Shown: positions 16,383 to 23,598 of the stretch, one piece after another
How the letters are laid out: each line of letters begins with the position of its first letter
How positions within the stretch are numbered: position 1 is the first letter of the stretch
NCBI GenBank assembly: GCA_038209155.1
Contig: JBBQYA010000041.1
Location: 1 to 23,598, forward strand
Source: JBBQYA01 sp038209155
GTDB lineage: Bacteria > Bacteroidota > Bacteroidia > Sphingobacteriales > Sphingobacteriaceae
Direction of reading: 5' to 3'
Length of the DNA: 23,598 nucleotides
The notes under the pieces: model-generated
What the model was told of the DNA's origin: nothing
Databases searched by the model: none
What the model saw: only the letters and a program-made list of their open reading frames with translations
Position numbers and translations under genes: made by a program

Positions 16383-18614
16383 ATGAAAAAACAATTGAAC
16401 ATCGTTTTTCTAGAAGCCAAAACAAGCGATTACGATTTTGTTTTAACTATACTAAATGATATTGACCTAAATTTCATACCTATTTTGGTTCAATCTCCTT
16501 ATCAGTTTAGTACTATTTTACAAAAAGTTAAACCTGATCTTATCCTTTGCAATCAAAAGTTCACATTAATCAATTTAGACGAAGTGATCAAAATGATTGA
16601 AAATTCTGATTTAGATAGTTCCCTTGTTTTATTTAATATATCTGTGAATGATGAAGAAAATTCTTCTAGAATTGAAACGCATGAAAAAAAATGGATTAGC
16701 TCTGTTCATATTTCCAAGTTAGGCGAAAAGATTAAGTCATTATTTACAATTCCAGAATTAGAAATTAATTTAAAAAGCGATTTCAAAGAAATAACACGAT
16801 CCAAAGATTTACTTTTTACTATTTATCATAAAAGTCCAAATGCAATTTGCGTATCTAGGCTAAGTGATGGAATTATAGTTGATTTCAACGATACTTTTTC
16901 TAAGGCATTAAAATATAATAATGACGAATTATTAGGCACAACTGGTTTAGAACTAGGCTTTTGGGACAAGGTAGAAGAACGAGACCAAATTGTAAAAGCA
17001 GTAAAAGCAAATGGATCTTTAAAAGATTTCCATGGATGCAAACCAGATAAATTTGGAAATTTTATTTACTTCACTGGAAATTTCGAGCTTATCATTCATG
17101 AAGGAATTGAATATCTCCTTTGCAACTTTTACGATATTACAGAAAAAACAAAAGCCAAGAATGCATTAATTGAAAGTGAAAATCAATACCGTTTTTTAGC
17201 AGATCATGCCACCGATATGATTTCGAGAATGGATGTAGATGCTAACTTTACTTACATGTCTCCAGCATCAGATATTATTATTGGTTATAAACCTGAAGAA
17301 TTACTTGGACATTCAGCATTTGAGTATATGCATGCTGATGATTTAATAAATGTAAAGAAGGATCATGAACAACTCATGAGAACTAAGGAGAGTATCATAA
17401 TTATTCATAGAGTAAGAAAAAAGAATGGTGAATACGTTTGGTTAGAATCTAAAGCTAGTGCAGTAGTTGATAATTTAGAAGGAATAGTAACAGAAATAAT
17501 TTCTGTTTCTAGAGACATATCCAATCGGAAAAAGATAGAAGATGCTCTTATTAAAAGTGAATATTATTACCGATTACTAGCAGACAACTCCAGCGATATG
17601 ATTTCTAGACATAGTGTAGATGGCGAGTATTATTATATTTCTCCTGCAAGTTTGCAGTTGTTTGGTTATGACCCAGAAGAGTTGGTTGGTCATAATGCTT
17701 ATGATTTTATCCACCAAGAGGAAGTTGAAAATCTGAAAAAAACAATGGAAATAGTGGTGGAACAAGAACAAGCTCAAACCTTGGTTTACAGATACAAACA
17801 CAAAGAAGGAAAGTATATTTGGATAGAATCTACTAATAAAGTATTGCATGATAAAAATACTGGAAAGGCAATAGAAATAATTTCGGTTTCAAGAGACATA
17901 AGCCCGAGAAAGCAAGTGGAGGAAAAATTAAAAGAGAAGATAAAAGATTTAGACACCTTCATTTATCGATCATCCCATGATTTAAAAGGACCTATTTCAT
18001 CTATGAAAGGCTTGATAAATATGGTGAGAATGGAGATAAAAGAGGAGGAAGCCAATGAGTTTTTTGAGATGATGGAAAAGAGTGTTTCTCATTTAGATTC
18101 TATTTTGATGGACTTGCTAAGTATTACTAAAATAGCTCAAGGCCAAAGAAATTTAACTTTAATAAGGTTTGAGGAAATCATTGACGAAATATTACAGAGT
18201 TTATCCAATCTACCCAATTTTGAAAGAATAACTTTTCATAAAAATATATCTGTAAAAAATGACTTTCTGTGTGATAGAGCATTGGTAAATAATATTTTAC
18301 AAAACCTTATTTTAAATTCTATCGTTTATAGAAATCCAGAGCAAGAGAAAGGACAAACATTTATTTCCATTACAGAGAAAGAAAAATTTTTGGAAATAAT
18401 AATTGAAGATGATGCTGAAGGGATTGCAGAGCATATGCAAGAAAAAGTGTATGAAATGTTTTACAGAGGAAATTTAAAATCATCAGGTACTGGATTGGGT
18501 CTTTACATCGTTAAAACTGCAGTGGAAAAATTAGAAGGGGAAATAATGTTGGAAAGTACAGTGGATGTTGGAACCAAATTTATAATACATTTACCAAAAA
18601 CTAAACCTAAATAA
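16383..18614 (+). CDS. Three-PAS hybrid-like sensor histidine kinase
   Basis: The 743-aa protein has no membrane helix and is probably a cytoplasmic sensor. Residues 1-125 look like a degenerate receiver-like domain. Three PAS domains follow at about 145-255, 265-385 and 393-510; the last two are near-duplicates, sharing YRxLADxxxDMISR, SPAS, GYxPEELxGH, and EIISVSRDIS. The dimerisation helix has YRSSHDLKGPISS with His532 as phospho-acceptor. The ATPase domain has an N box at about 637-646 (NILQNLILNS), G1 EDDAEGI (675-681, where DNGxGI is usual) and G2 GTGLGL (702-707). The response regulator gene follows after 17 bp and is the probable partner. A 6-bp inverted repeat (16348-16353 / 16363-16368) precedes the start; the AGAAAGGA there lies about 14 nt from the ATG. 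Confidence 0.9.
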   Translation: MKKQLNIVFLEAKTSDYDFVLTILNDIDLNFIPILVQSPYQFSTILQKVKPDLILCNQKFTLINLDEVIKMIENSDLDSSLVLFNISVNDEENSSRIETHEKKWISSVHISKLGEKIKSLFTIPELEINLKSDFKEITRSKDLLFTIYHKSPNAICVSRLSDGIIVDFNDTFSKALKYNNDELLGTTGLELGFWDKVEERDQIVKAVKANGSLKDFHGCKPDKFGNFIYFTGNFELIIHEGIEYLLCNFYDITEKTKAKNALIESENQYRFLADHATDMISRMDVDANFTYMSPASDIIIGYKPEELLGHSAFEYMHADDLINVKKDHEQLMRTKESIIIIHRVRKKNGEYVWLESKASAVVDNLEGIVTEIISVSRDISNRKKIEDALIKSEYYYRLLADNSSDMISRHSVDGEYYYISPASLQLFGYDPEELVGHNAYDFIHQEEVENLKKTMEIVVEQEQAQTLVYRYKHKEGKYIWIESTNKVLHDKNTGKAIEIISVSRDISPRKQVEEKLKEKIKDLDTFIYRSSHDLKGPISSMKGLINMVRMEIKEEEANEFFEMMEKSVSHLDSILMDLLSITKIAQGQRNLTLIRFEEIIDEILQSLSNLPNFERITFHKNISVKNDFLCDRALVNNILQNLILNSIVYRNPEQEKGQTFISITEKEKFLEIIIEDDAEGIAEHMQEKVYEMFYRGNLKSSGTGLGLYIVKTAVEKLEGEIMLESTVDVGTKFIIHLPKTKPK

Positions 18615-18631
18615 AAGACTGAATTGTAATA

Positions 18632-19063
18632 ATGATTAGTAGAATTCTTAAATATGAAACAGTCATGTTTATTGACGATAGCGAAATTGATAACATGATC
18701 AATAATCATTTGATTAGAAAAACAAACTTTGCTAATAAGGTCTGCATTCATAATGGTCCTGGATCTGCTTTGGATTATTTACAAAAAGTAAGTACCGATA
18801 CTTCTCATCCAGAATTAATTCCCGATTTAATTTTTCTAGACATCAATATGCCGATTATGAATGGTTTTCAATTTTTGGAAGAATATTCAAAAATTGCTAA
18901 AAACATCATAAAAAAAATCAAATTCGTAATCTTATCTAGCTCGGTAGACCCTGCAGATTTGCAACATTCCAGAGATAGTGAGTTTATTGTGAAAATGATA
19001 AAAAAACCTCTTTCTTATGATGCCTTGGATTCGCTTTTGGTAGTTGATGGCGACTTTTCTTAA
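18632..19063 (+). CDS. Single-domain response regulator
   Basis: This 143-aa protein is a stand-alone receiver domain with no output domain. Asp15 and Asp16 (MFIDDSE) form the metal-binding acidic pair, Asp70 in FLDINMPIMNGF is the phosphorylation site, LSSS (101-104) supplies the switch serine, and KKP (124-126) the conserved lysine. It probably accepts phosphate from the PAS kinase encoded 17 bp upstream and passes it on or acts by protein-protein contact, like the small CheY/Rcp1-type regulators common beside such kinases in Bacteroidota. An in-frame ATG at codon 12 would remove the first beta-strand, so the first ATG is preferred. Its stop codon directly abuts the stop of the convergent deacetylase gene. 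Confidence 0.9.
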   Translation: MISRILKYETVMFIDDSEIDNMINNHLIRKTNFANKVCIHNGPGSALDYLQKVSTDTSHPELIPDLIFLDINMPIMNGFQFLEEYSKIAKNIIKKIKFVILSSSVDPADLQHSRDSEFIVKMIKKPLSYDALDSLLVVDGDFS

Positions 19064-19972
19064 TCAATAATAAATTTCTTTTGCTGCCTTAAATGTGTTG
19101 CAGTGTGCATTAACAATTATTTTTATAGATTCTGAATAACCGCCTCCCATACTTACAGAAACGGGTATTTTATATTTTTGGCACCATTCAAAAACTAAAA
19201 GATCACGTTGGAAACATCCATTTAAAGACAAGCTTAATTTTCCCAATTTATCAGAGTCCAACACATCAACTCCAGATAAATAAAATACAAAATCTGGTTT
19301 TTCTGAATCAAATAAATAGGTTAAATTTTGTTTTAAAATAGAGAGATAAGTTTCATCATTTGTTCCAGTTTCTAGTGCAATATCTAAATCAGATTCTTCT
19401 TTTTGATATGGATAATTTGCTTTGCCATGCATACTAAATGTAAAAACTTCTTCTTGATCTTTAAATATTTCTGCAGTTCCATTTCCTTGATGCACATCTA
19501 AATCTATGATCAGAATTTTTTTGGCTAATTTATTTTTTAGCAAATAATTAGCTGCTATTGCTTGGTCATTTAACAAACAAAATCCTTCTCCTTTATTGGT
19601 AAAAGCATGATGAGTACCACCGGCAATGTTGAAAACAACTCCGCTTTCAAATGCAAATTTCAAACCTTCTACAGTTCCACTTGCGATGGTTAATTCTCGT
19701 TCGACCAATTCTTTTGATAATGGAAAACCAATTCTACGAATCATAGCAGGTGGAAGAGAAAGAGACTTCATAGCTGTAAAATATTCTTGATCGTGCGTTA
19801 AAAGCACAATTTCGTCACTTAGTATTTTGGGGTTAAAAATATCTTTATGTGAAATGATTTCTTCATACAATAATTGCTCAGGAATCAATTCGTATTTAAG
19901 CATAGGGAAACGATGCCCCGCAGGCAAGGGATGAGCATAAATAGGCGCAAATGCAATTTTGAATTGGTTCAT
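19064..19972 (-). CDS. Histone-deacetylase-fold amidohydrolase, class IV-like
   Basis: The protein (302 aa from the ATG at 19972) belongs to the arginase/deacetylase superfamily HDAC branch. In this numbering the active-site histidine pair is in GGTHHAF (118-124). IDLDVHQGNG (156-165) gives zinc ligands Asp159 and His161, and SGVDVLDSD (233-241) gives the third ligand, Asp236. The HQGNG form, rather than HHGDG, and the short length point to the HDAC11-like class IV group. Substrates in bacteria may be acetylated lysine, acetylpolyamines or other acyl amides; the sequence does not decide. I prefer ATG 19972 over the upstream TTG at 19987 because the TTG version only adds MYYYL. The gene is convergent with the response regulator with no spacer, and 257 bp of sequence separate it from the next gene. 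Confidence 0.87.
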   Translation of the reverse strand: MNQFKIAFAPIYAHPLPAGHRFPMLKYELIPEQLLYEEIISHKDIFNPKILSDEIVLLTHDQEYFTAMKSLSLPPAMIRRIGFPLSKELVERELTIASGTVEGLKFAFESGVVFNIAGGTHHAFTNKGEGFCLLNDQAIAANYLLKNKLAKKILIIDLDVHQGNGTAEIFKDQEEVFTFSMHGKANYPYQKEESDLDIALETGTNDETYLSILKQNLTYLFDSEKPDFVFYLSGVDVLDSDKLGKLSLSLNGCFQRDLLVFEWCQKYKIPVSVSMGGGYSESIKIIVNAHCNTFKAAKEIYY

Positions 19973-20229
19973 TAAATAATAATACAAATTGAAATTTAAT
20001 GTTTGAAAACGGAGATCAAAATTTGCAAAGTATTAATATTAAAAATAAAGATATTTAATATCCTCTATTACAAGATTTAGAATCAAAATCAATCTTAAGA
20101 ATTAGATCTTATTTATTTAAAAAATTTTATAACAAAAGGTATTTCAAATTATTACACAAATTAATTCAAATGATATTTTGTTTATAAAAACTAAAAATCT
20201 TGATCAAGAAAAACTATAAATATCTTTTT

Positions 20230-20565
20230 TTATTCAAGGTGTTTTTTTTCAATTTTTTCCACAGCCACGATAAAATCTGCAACCGCCTTATCAGCATATG
20301 CACCGTATGAATCTGAAAGTGTTCCTTTTTCCCCATCTGCGGTTTCTATTGCATACAAAACTGCTGAATCTGCTGGATCTGTTTCACCCTCGAAACGATA
20401 GAAATTTGCAATTTTCACTTCTTCTGGTTTATATACTTTATTAGAACCAGCAGCAGAAATACCGTTTTCAGTCGCTTGAAAGTCTTTATCAAAACCAAAT
20501 TTTTTCAAACTATTCATACACTGAGACAGTGTTTTTAAATCATCATTGCTTAGTTCAGGTTTCAT
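20230..20565 (-). CDS. Small conserved protein of the family often named 'phosphoribosylpyrophosphate synthetase'
   Basis: The 111-aa protein has an N-terminal helix (LSQCMNSLKKFGFDKDF), a stretch VYKPEEVKIANFYRFEGETDPADSAVLYAIE read here in two parts (44-58 and 59-74), and GTLSDSYGAYAD (81-92). This layout matches a small Bacteroidota family I recall being labelled phosphoribosylpyrophosphate synthetase in databases. The label is not credible: real PRPP synthetases exceed 300 residues and none of their motifs is here. Function is unknown. It follows release factor 3 by 44 bp on the same strand, and a long hairpin fills that gap and ends one base from the start codon. Confidence 0.75.
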   Translation of the reverse strand: MKPELSNDDLKTLSQCMNSLKKFGFDKDFQATENGISAAGSNKVYKPEEVKIANFYRFEGETDPADSAVLYAIETADGEKGTLSDSYGAYADKAVADFIVAVEKIEKKHLE

Positions 20566-20566
20566 A

Positions 20567-20613
20567 TTAAGTTTTTGGCTATTTAAATGTCAAAATAATG
20601 CCAAAAAACTTAA
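20567..20613 (-). promoter_or_regulatory. Long hairpin between prfC and the 111-aa gene
   Basis: TTAAGTTTTTGGC (20567-20579) pairs with GCCAAAAAACTTAA (20600-20613) over 13 bp with one bulged A and a 20-nt loop. On the minus strand it begins in the prfC stop region and its 3' arm ends one base before the ATG of the 111-aa gene. It lacks a T-tail, so it looks more like an element controlling translation or mRNA stability than a terminator. Confidence 0.5.
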
Positions 20614-22199
20614 TTTGCTGTGAGCTTAAATTCCGAGGTGAAATGAAATTCAATATCCGGATTATCTTTAATCATCACATTTAGCATCCATTCAGATTCA
20701 GATAGGTAAACCATATTTTTATCTTTATCAAAAGCAATACTTCGCATTTTAAATCTAGCAAATTCATCTAGTTTTGCTTGATTGCCTGTTAGCCAACATG
20801 CTTTATGAATATTTAAGGAATCAAATCGACAAGAAGCACCATATTCGTGCAAAAGTCTGTATTGAATAACCTCAAATTGAAGTTCACCTACTGTACCTAC
20901 AATTTTCCGGTTTCCTGGTTGCTGTTCAAATAATTGCGCAACTCCTTCGTCCGTTAATTGTTGAATCCCTTTTTCCAATTGCTTAGATTTCATTGGGTCG
21001 GTATTGATGAGTTCTTTAAAAATTTCTGGCGAAAAACTTGGAATTCCTTTGAACATGAAATTTTCTCCATCTGTTAAGGTATCTCCTATTTTGAAATTTC
21101 CAGAATCATACAAACCAATCACATCTCCGGGATAGGCTTCATCAATTATGCTTTTCTCTCTGGCCATAAAACTACTCGGGCTTGAGAATTTTATATTTTT
21201 ATCCAATCGCACGTGGTGTACAAATTTATTTCGTTCAAATTTTCCAGAACAAATTCTTAAAAATGCAATTCGATCTCTATGTTTTGGATCTAAATTAGCA
21301 TGGATTTTAAATACAAATCCACTAAATTTTTCTTCATTTGGATAAATTAACCGCTCATCTGATTCTCTAGGAGCAGGAGTCGGAGCTATTTTAATAAAGG
21401 TATCCAACAATTCTTTTACTCCGAAATTATTTACTGCACTACCAAAAAATACAGGTGCTACTTTTCCTTCAATATATGATTGGCGATCAAAAGGCTCAAA
21501 AACACCATCAATTAATTCTACATCTTCTCTTAATTGCTCGGCATATTTTCCAGTCAATTCATCCAGTACTTTATCATTTAAATCAGTGATAACGATAGAT
21601 TTATCATGCACTTTTGATTTTGCACCTTCAAAAAGATATAGGTTCTTATCAAATAAATTATAAACTCCTTTGAAGGTGGAACCCATACTTATTGGCCAGC
21701 TTAAAGGACGGGTTTTTATGTTTAATTTTTCTTCTAACTCATCCAATAAATCAAATGGAGATTTACCATCCCGATCCATTTTATTGATAAAAATTATAAC
21801 TGGAGTATTTCTCATTCTACATACTTCCATCAATTTTTCTGTTTGAGTTTCTACTCCTTTCACACAGTCTACTACCAAAATCACGCTATCTACAGCAGTC
21901 AAAGTTCTATAAGTATCCTCTGCAAAGTCCTTATGCCCAGGCGTATCCAAAATATTTACTTTTACACCTTGATAATCGAAACCCATTACAGACGTGGCTA
22001 CTGATATTCCTCTTTGCTTTTCAATTTCCATGAAATCGGAGGTAGCAGTTTTAGTGATTTTATTAGATTTTACCGCACCAGCAGTTTGAATGGCACCTCC
22101 AAAAAGCAAAAATTTTTCTGTTAAAGTGGTTTTACCCGCATCTGGGTGACTAATAATGGCAAATGTTCTTCTCTTACTTATCTCTCCGGCAATACTCAT
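20610..22199 (-). CDS. prfC: Peptide chain release factor 3 (GTPase)
   Basis: The 529-aa protein is RF3, the translational GTPase that removes RF1/RF2 from the ribosome after peptide release; its length equals that of E. coli RF3. The GTPase motifs are SHPDAGKTTLTEK (17-29), the switch region EKQRGISV (60-67), DTPGHKD (85-91) and NKMDRDGKSP (139-148). RF3-specific features are the FGGAIQTAGAVK segment after the P-loop and the C-terminal QLFEQQPGNRKIVGTVGELQFEV region (split here as QLFEQQPGN and KIVGTVGELQFEV). EF-G and TetM-type proteins are longer and lack these. A TATATTTG box lies 24-31 bp upstream. It is probably co-transcribed with the 111-aa gene downstream. Confidence 0.96.
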   Translation of the reverse strand: MSIAGEISKRRTFAIISHPDAGKTTLTEKFLLFGGAIQTAGAVKSNKITKTATSDFMEIEKQRGISVATSVMGFDYQGVKVNILDTPGHKDFAEDTYRTLTAVDSVILVVDCVKGVETQTEKLMEVCRMRNTPVIIFINKMDRDGKSPFDLLDELEEKLNIKTRPLSWPISMGSTFKGVYNLFDKNLYLFEGAKSKVHDKSIVITDLNDKVLDELTGKYAEQLREDVELIDGVFEPFDRQSYIEGKVAPVFFGSAVNNFGVKELLDTFIKIAPTPAPRESDERLIYPNEEKFSGFVFKIHANLDPKHRDRIAFLRICSGKFERNKFVHHVRLDKNIKFSSPSSFMAREKSIIDEAYPGDVIGLYDSGNFKIGDTLTDGENFMFKGIPSFSPEIFKELINTDPMKSKQLEKGIQQLTDEGVAQLFEQQPGNRKIVGTVGELQFEVIQYRLLHEYGASCRFDSLNIHKACWLTGNQAKLDEFARFKMRSIAFDKDKNMVYLSESEWMLNVMIKDNPDIEFHFTSEFKLTAN

Positions 22200-22222
22200 G
22201 TAATTTTTTGATTGAAAAATTG

Positions 22223-22230
22223 CAAATATA
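22223..22230 (-). promoter_or_regulatory. -7 promoter box of prfC
   Basis: On the minus strand 22230-22223 reads TATATTTG, a full TAnnTTTG match, ending 23 bp before the prfC start codon. No good TTG is found 17-20 bp further upstream, so only the -7 element is supported. Confidence 0.5.
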
Positions 22231-22368
22231 GAACATAACCGAGTAGCAGGATTGATATTTATTTTATAAAATTAAAATGAAAGTAAGGGTCTCGAAAATA
22301 ATTTTCAAAACATAAAAATAGAAGCAAAATCTTTTTGCATTAAATCCAATTTGTATGCAAATCCTTTC

Positions 22369-22376
22369 TAAATTTG
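22369..22376 (+). promoter_or_regulatory. -7 promoter box of the TPR membrane protein gene
   Basis: TAAATTTG at 22369-22376 fits TAnnTTTG, with TTTG at 22350-22353 upstream (15-bp spacing, slightly short). Transcription should start near 22383, which excludes the in-frame TTG at 22374 as a start and supports the ATG at 22395. Confidence 0.5.
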
Positions 22377-22394
22377 CGGCTTCAAAAAGGAATT

Positions 22395-22910
22395 ATGTAT
22401 TCGAAGGAAATTAAAATTGGATTATCTGTTTTATTGTTGTTAGGAATAACTTATTTATTTTATTTAGGGTGGTGGGGAACTGGCATTTCATTAATTTTTG
22501 TTTTAGGGTTGATAATTCTTAGCATTTTCAAAAATGAATATAATATGCTTGCTTTCTTTTGGATGAGAAAAGGAAACTTTGAAAAAGCCGAAAAAACTTT
22601 ATTATTAATTAAGCATCCAGATAAATTTTCCAAAAGTCAACATAGTTTTTACTATTACCTCTTAGGAATTGTAGAATCTCAAAAAAAATCCTTTGCAAAA
22701 TCAGAACGATATTTTAAAAAAGCTTTAGAAATCGGTCTAAGAATGGATCAAGATAAAGCAATGGCTAAATTAAACTTGGCAGGTTTCAGTTTATCAAAAA
22801 GAAATAAACGGGAAGCAATGATGCATTTAGCAGAAGCAAAAAAGTTGGATAAAAATAAATTGATGACCGATCAGGTGAAAATGATCGAAGCACAGTTAAA
22901 GAGAATTTAA
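22395..22910 (+). CDS. Small membrane-anchored TPR-like protein
   Basis: From the ATG at 22395 the protein has 171 residues. Two adjacent hydrophobic helices (about 8-23 and 28-46) form a membrane hairpin. A soluble helical part follows, with tetratricopeptide-like spacing: FFWMRKGNFEKAEKTLLLI, then YYYLLGIVESQKKSFAKSERYFKKAL, then LNLAGFSLSKRNKREAMMHLAEAKKL (cited here only as segment landmarks around 54-72, 86-111 and 126-151). TPR repeats mediate protein contacts, so a scaffold role at the inner membrane is likely, but no partner is evident. The start was moved from an upstream TTG because that codon overlaps the -7 box. Its stop is one base from the convergent coiled-coil gene. Confidence 0.7.
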   Translation: MYSKEIKIGLSVLLLLGITYLFYLGWWGTGISLIFVLGLIILSIFKNEYNMLAFFWMRKGNFEKAEKTLLLIKHPDKFSKSQHSFYYYLLGIVESQKKSFAKSERYFKKALEIGLRMDQDKAMAKLNLAGFSLSKRNKREAMMHLAEAKKLDKNKLMTDQVKMIEAQLKRI

Positions 22911-22911
22911 T

Positions 22912-23598
22912 TTATTTTCCTCCAGAATTTTGTTTTTTCAACTTCTCTAATCTTTCTAATCGAGCTTTTTCTTTATTTTCTTGAATTTTTTTCAATAATT
23001 CTTCCTGATTTTTAGCTTCTAATTCTGCTTTTTCTTTGGTAGTTTGTTGCGCTCTTAATCTTGATTCGTAAGAAATTCTAAAAAGTTCTTCTTGTTCTGC
23101 AGTCATTTTTTCTCCTTTAGATAATGCGACCTGTCTTGCTTTATCTCTTTGAATTATATAATCTGACTGCGAACTTTTCTTTAGCGCATCTTCTGCATCT
23201 AATTTTTCTTGAGCTAATCTTCTAGCATCTTCTTGTTTTTTTCTTTCTAATTCTAAACTAGCTAATTCAATTTCTTTCTTTTCCTTATTTGCTTGATCAA
23301 TTGCAGCTTGTTGGTCTGATACTCGTTTGGCTTCTGCCAATCTAATCTTTTCAGCTTCCTCAGCCTTTCTTACATTTTCCTTTTCAATTGCTGCCAATCG
23401 GTCTGCATCCACTTTTGCTTTTGCTTCTACCGCCAATCGATCAGATTCTGCTTTTGCATTTTTATCTTTCTCGATAGCTGCCAATCTATCTGCTTCCACT
23501 TTTGCTTTTGCTTCTGCCGCCAATCGATCAGATTCTGCTTTTGCATTTTTATCTTTCTCGATAGCTGCCAATCTATCTGCATCCACTTTTGCTTTTGC
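22912..23598 (-). CDS. Ala/Lys/Glu-rich coiled-coil protein, C-terminal part (truncated by window edge)
   Basis: The frame is open to the right edge, so only the last 228 residues are visible; the GTG at 23586 is an internal valine codon. The visible N-terminal part is a 29-residue tandem repeat built on ADRLAAIEKDKNAKAESDRL, followed by further charged helix rich in Ala, Glu, Lys and Arg, and a basic end (EKLKKQNSGGK). Between them, SDYIIQRDKARQVALSKGEK and MTAEQEELFRISYESRLRAQ form a less repetitive segment. The composition predicts a long coiled coil, similar in style to the middle of TolA-type proteins. No signal peptide or domain can be judged without the missing start, and I assign no function. 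Confidence 0.7.
   Translation of the reverse strand, partial: AKAKVDADRLAAIEKDKNAKAESDRLAAEAKAKVEADRLAAIEKDKNAKAESDRLAVEAKAKVDADRLAAIEKENVRKAEEAEKIRLAEAKRVSDQQAAIDQANKEKKEIELASLELERKKQEDARRLAQEKLDAEDALKKSSQSDYIIQRDKARQVALSKGEKMTAEQEELFRISYESRLRAQQTTKEKAELEAKNQEELLKKIQENKEKARLERLEKLKKQNSGGK
23391..23598. repeat. 87-bp in-frame tandem repeats
   Basis: Copies begin at 23391, 23478 and 23565, the last cut by the window edge. The first two complete 87-bp copies differ at only about four positions. Each encodes one 29-residue coiled-coil unit, so copy number changes keep the reading frame. The array continues beyond the window. Confidence 0.9.

Noticed and set aside
19988..20229. Possible small RNA or gene in the 242-bp gap before the deacetylase
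   Set aside because: Very AT-rich with only a short palindrome (GATATTTAATATC at 20050-20062); no promoter-terminator pair or ORF could be supported.
23391..23598. Regular repeats considered as a CRISPR array
   Set aside because: The repeats are contiguous with no unique spacers, are 87 bp long and translate in frame as coiled coil.

Overview
The window (about one-third G+C, densely coded, 23.6 kb) looks like the chromosome of a Bacteroidota bacterium, probably Cytophagales- or Flavobacteriia-like. Three things support this: a very large secreted protein with a type IX secretion system (T9SS) C-terminal sorting domain, several TAnnTTTG-type -7 promoter boxes, and A-rich leaders that mostly lack Shine-Dalgarno sequences. 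I see no tRNA, rRNA, CRISPR array, insertion sequence or phage gene.

Layout. 1-209: 3' end of a 3-hydroxybutyryl-CoA dehydrogenase gene, convergent with a minus-strand run of arginase, argS and a TruC-type pseudouridine synthase (302-3763). 3880-5262: a biosynthetic arginine decarboxylase, divergent from arginase, so the two competing uses of arginine (ornithine plus urea, or agmatine and polyamines) share one 116-bp control region. 5429-7740: a polyprenol-phosphate-type GT2 glycosyltransferase followed by a multi-pass GT-C-like membrane protein, probably one sugar-transfer unit.

7764-14794 (minus strand) is the most unusual part. A 1711-aa T9SS cargo protein is followed, after a strong hairpin/terminator, by a previously uncalled 54-aa ORF (9435-9599), a PqqD-like protein, an HPr-kinase-like P-loop protein and an S24/S26 signal-peptidase-like protein. 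Short peptide, peptide-binding chaperone, kinase and protease together look like a compact peptide-maturation (RiPP-like) module placed behind a giant surface protein. No cyclase, radical SAM enzyme or transporter is visible in the window.

15130-16164: an uncharacterised protein with kinase-fold (APH/LPS-kinase-like) motifs. 16383-19063: a three-PAS sensor histidine kinase with its single-domain response regulator. 19064-19972: a class IV-like histone-deacetylase-fold amidohydrolase. 20230-22199: peptide chain release factor 3 and a small conserved protein of a family often misnamed phosphoribosylpyrophosphate synthetase. 22395-22910: a small TPR membrane protein. 22912 to the window end: the C-terminal part of an Ala/Lys/Glu-rich coiled-coil protein with near-perfect 87-bp tandem repeats.

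Functions are assigned from motifs and remembered family patterns; no database search was possible. Three starts were moved from upstream TTG codons to in-frame ATG codons: argS, the deacetylase and the TPR protein.
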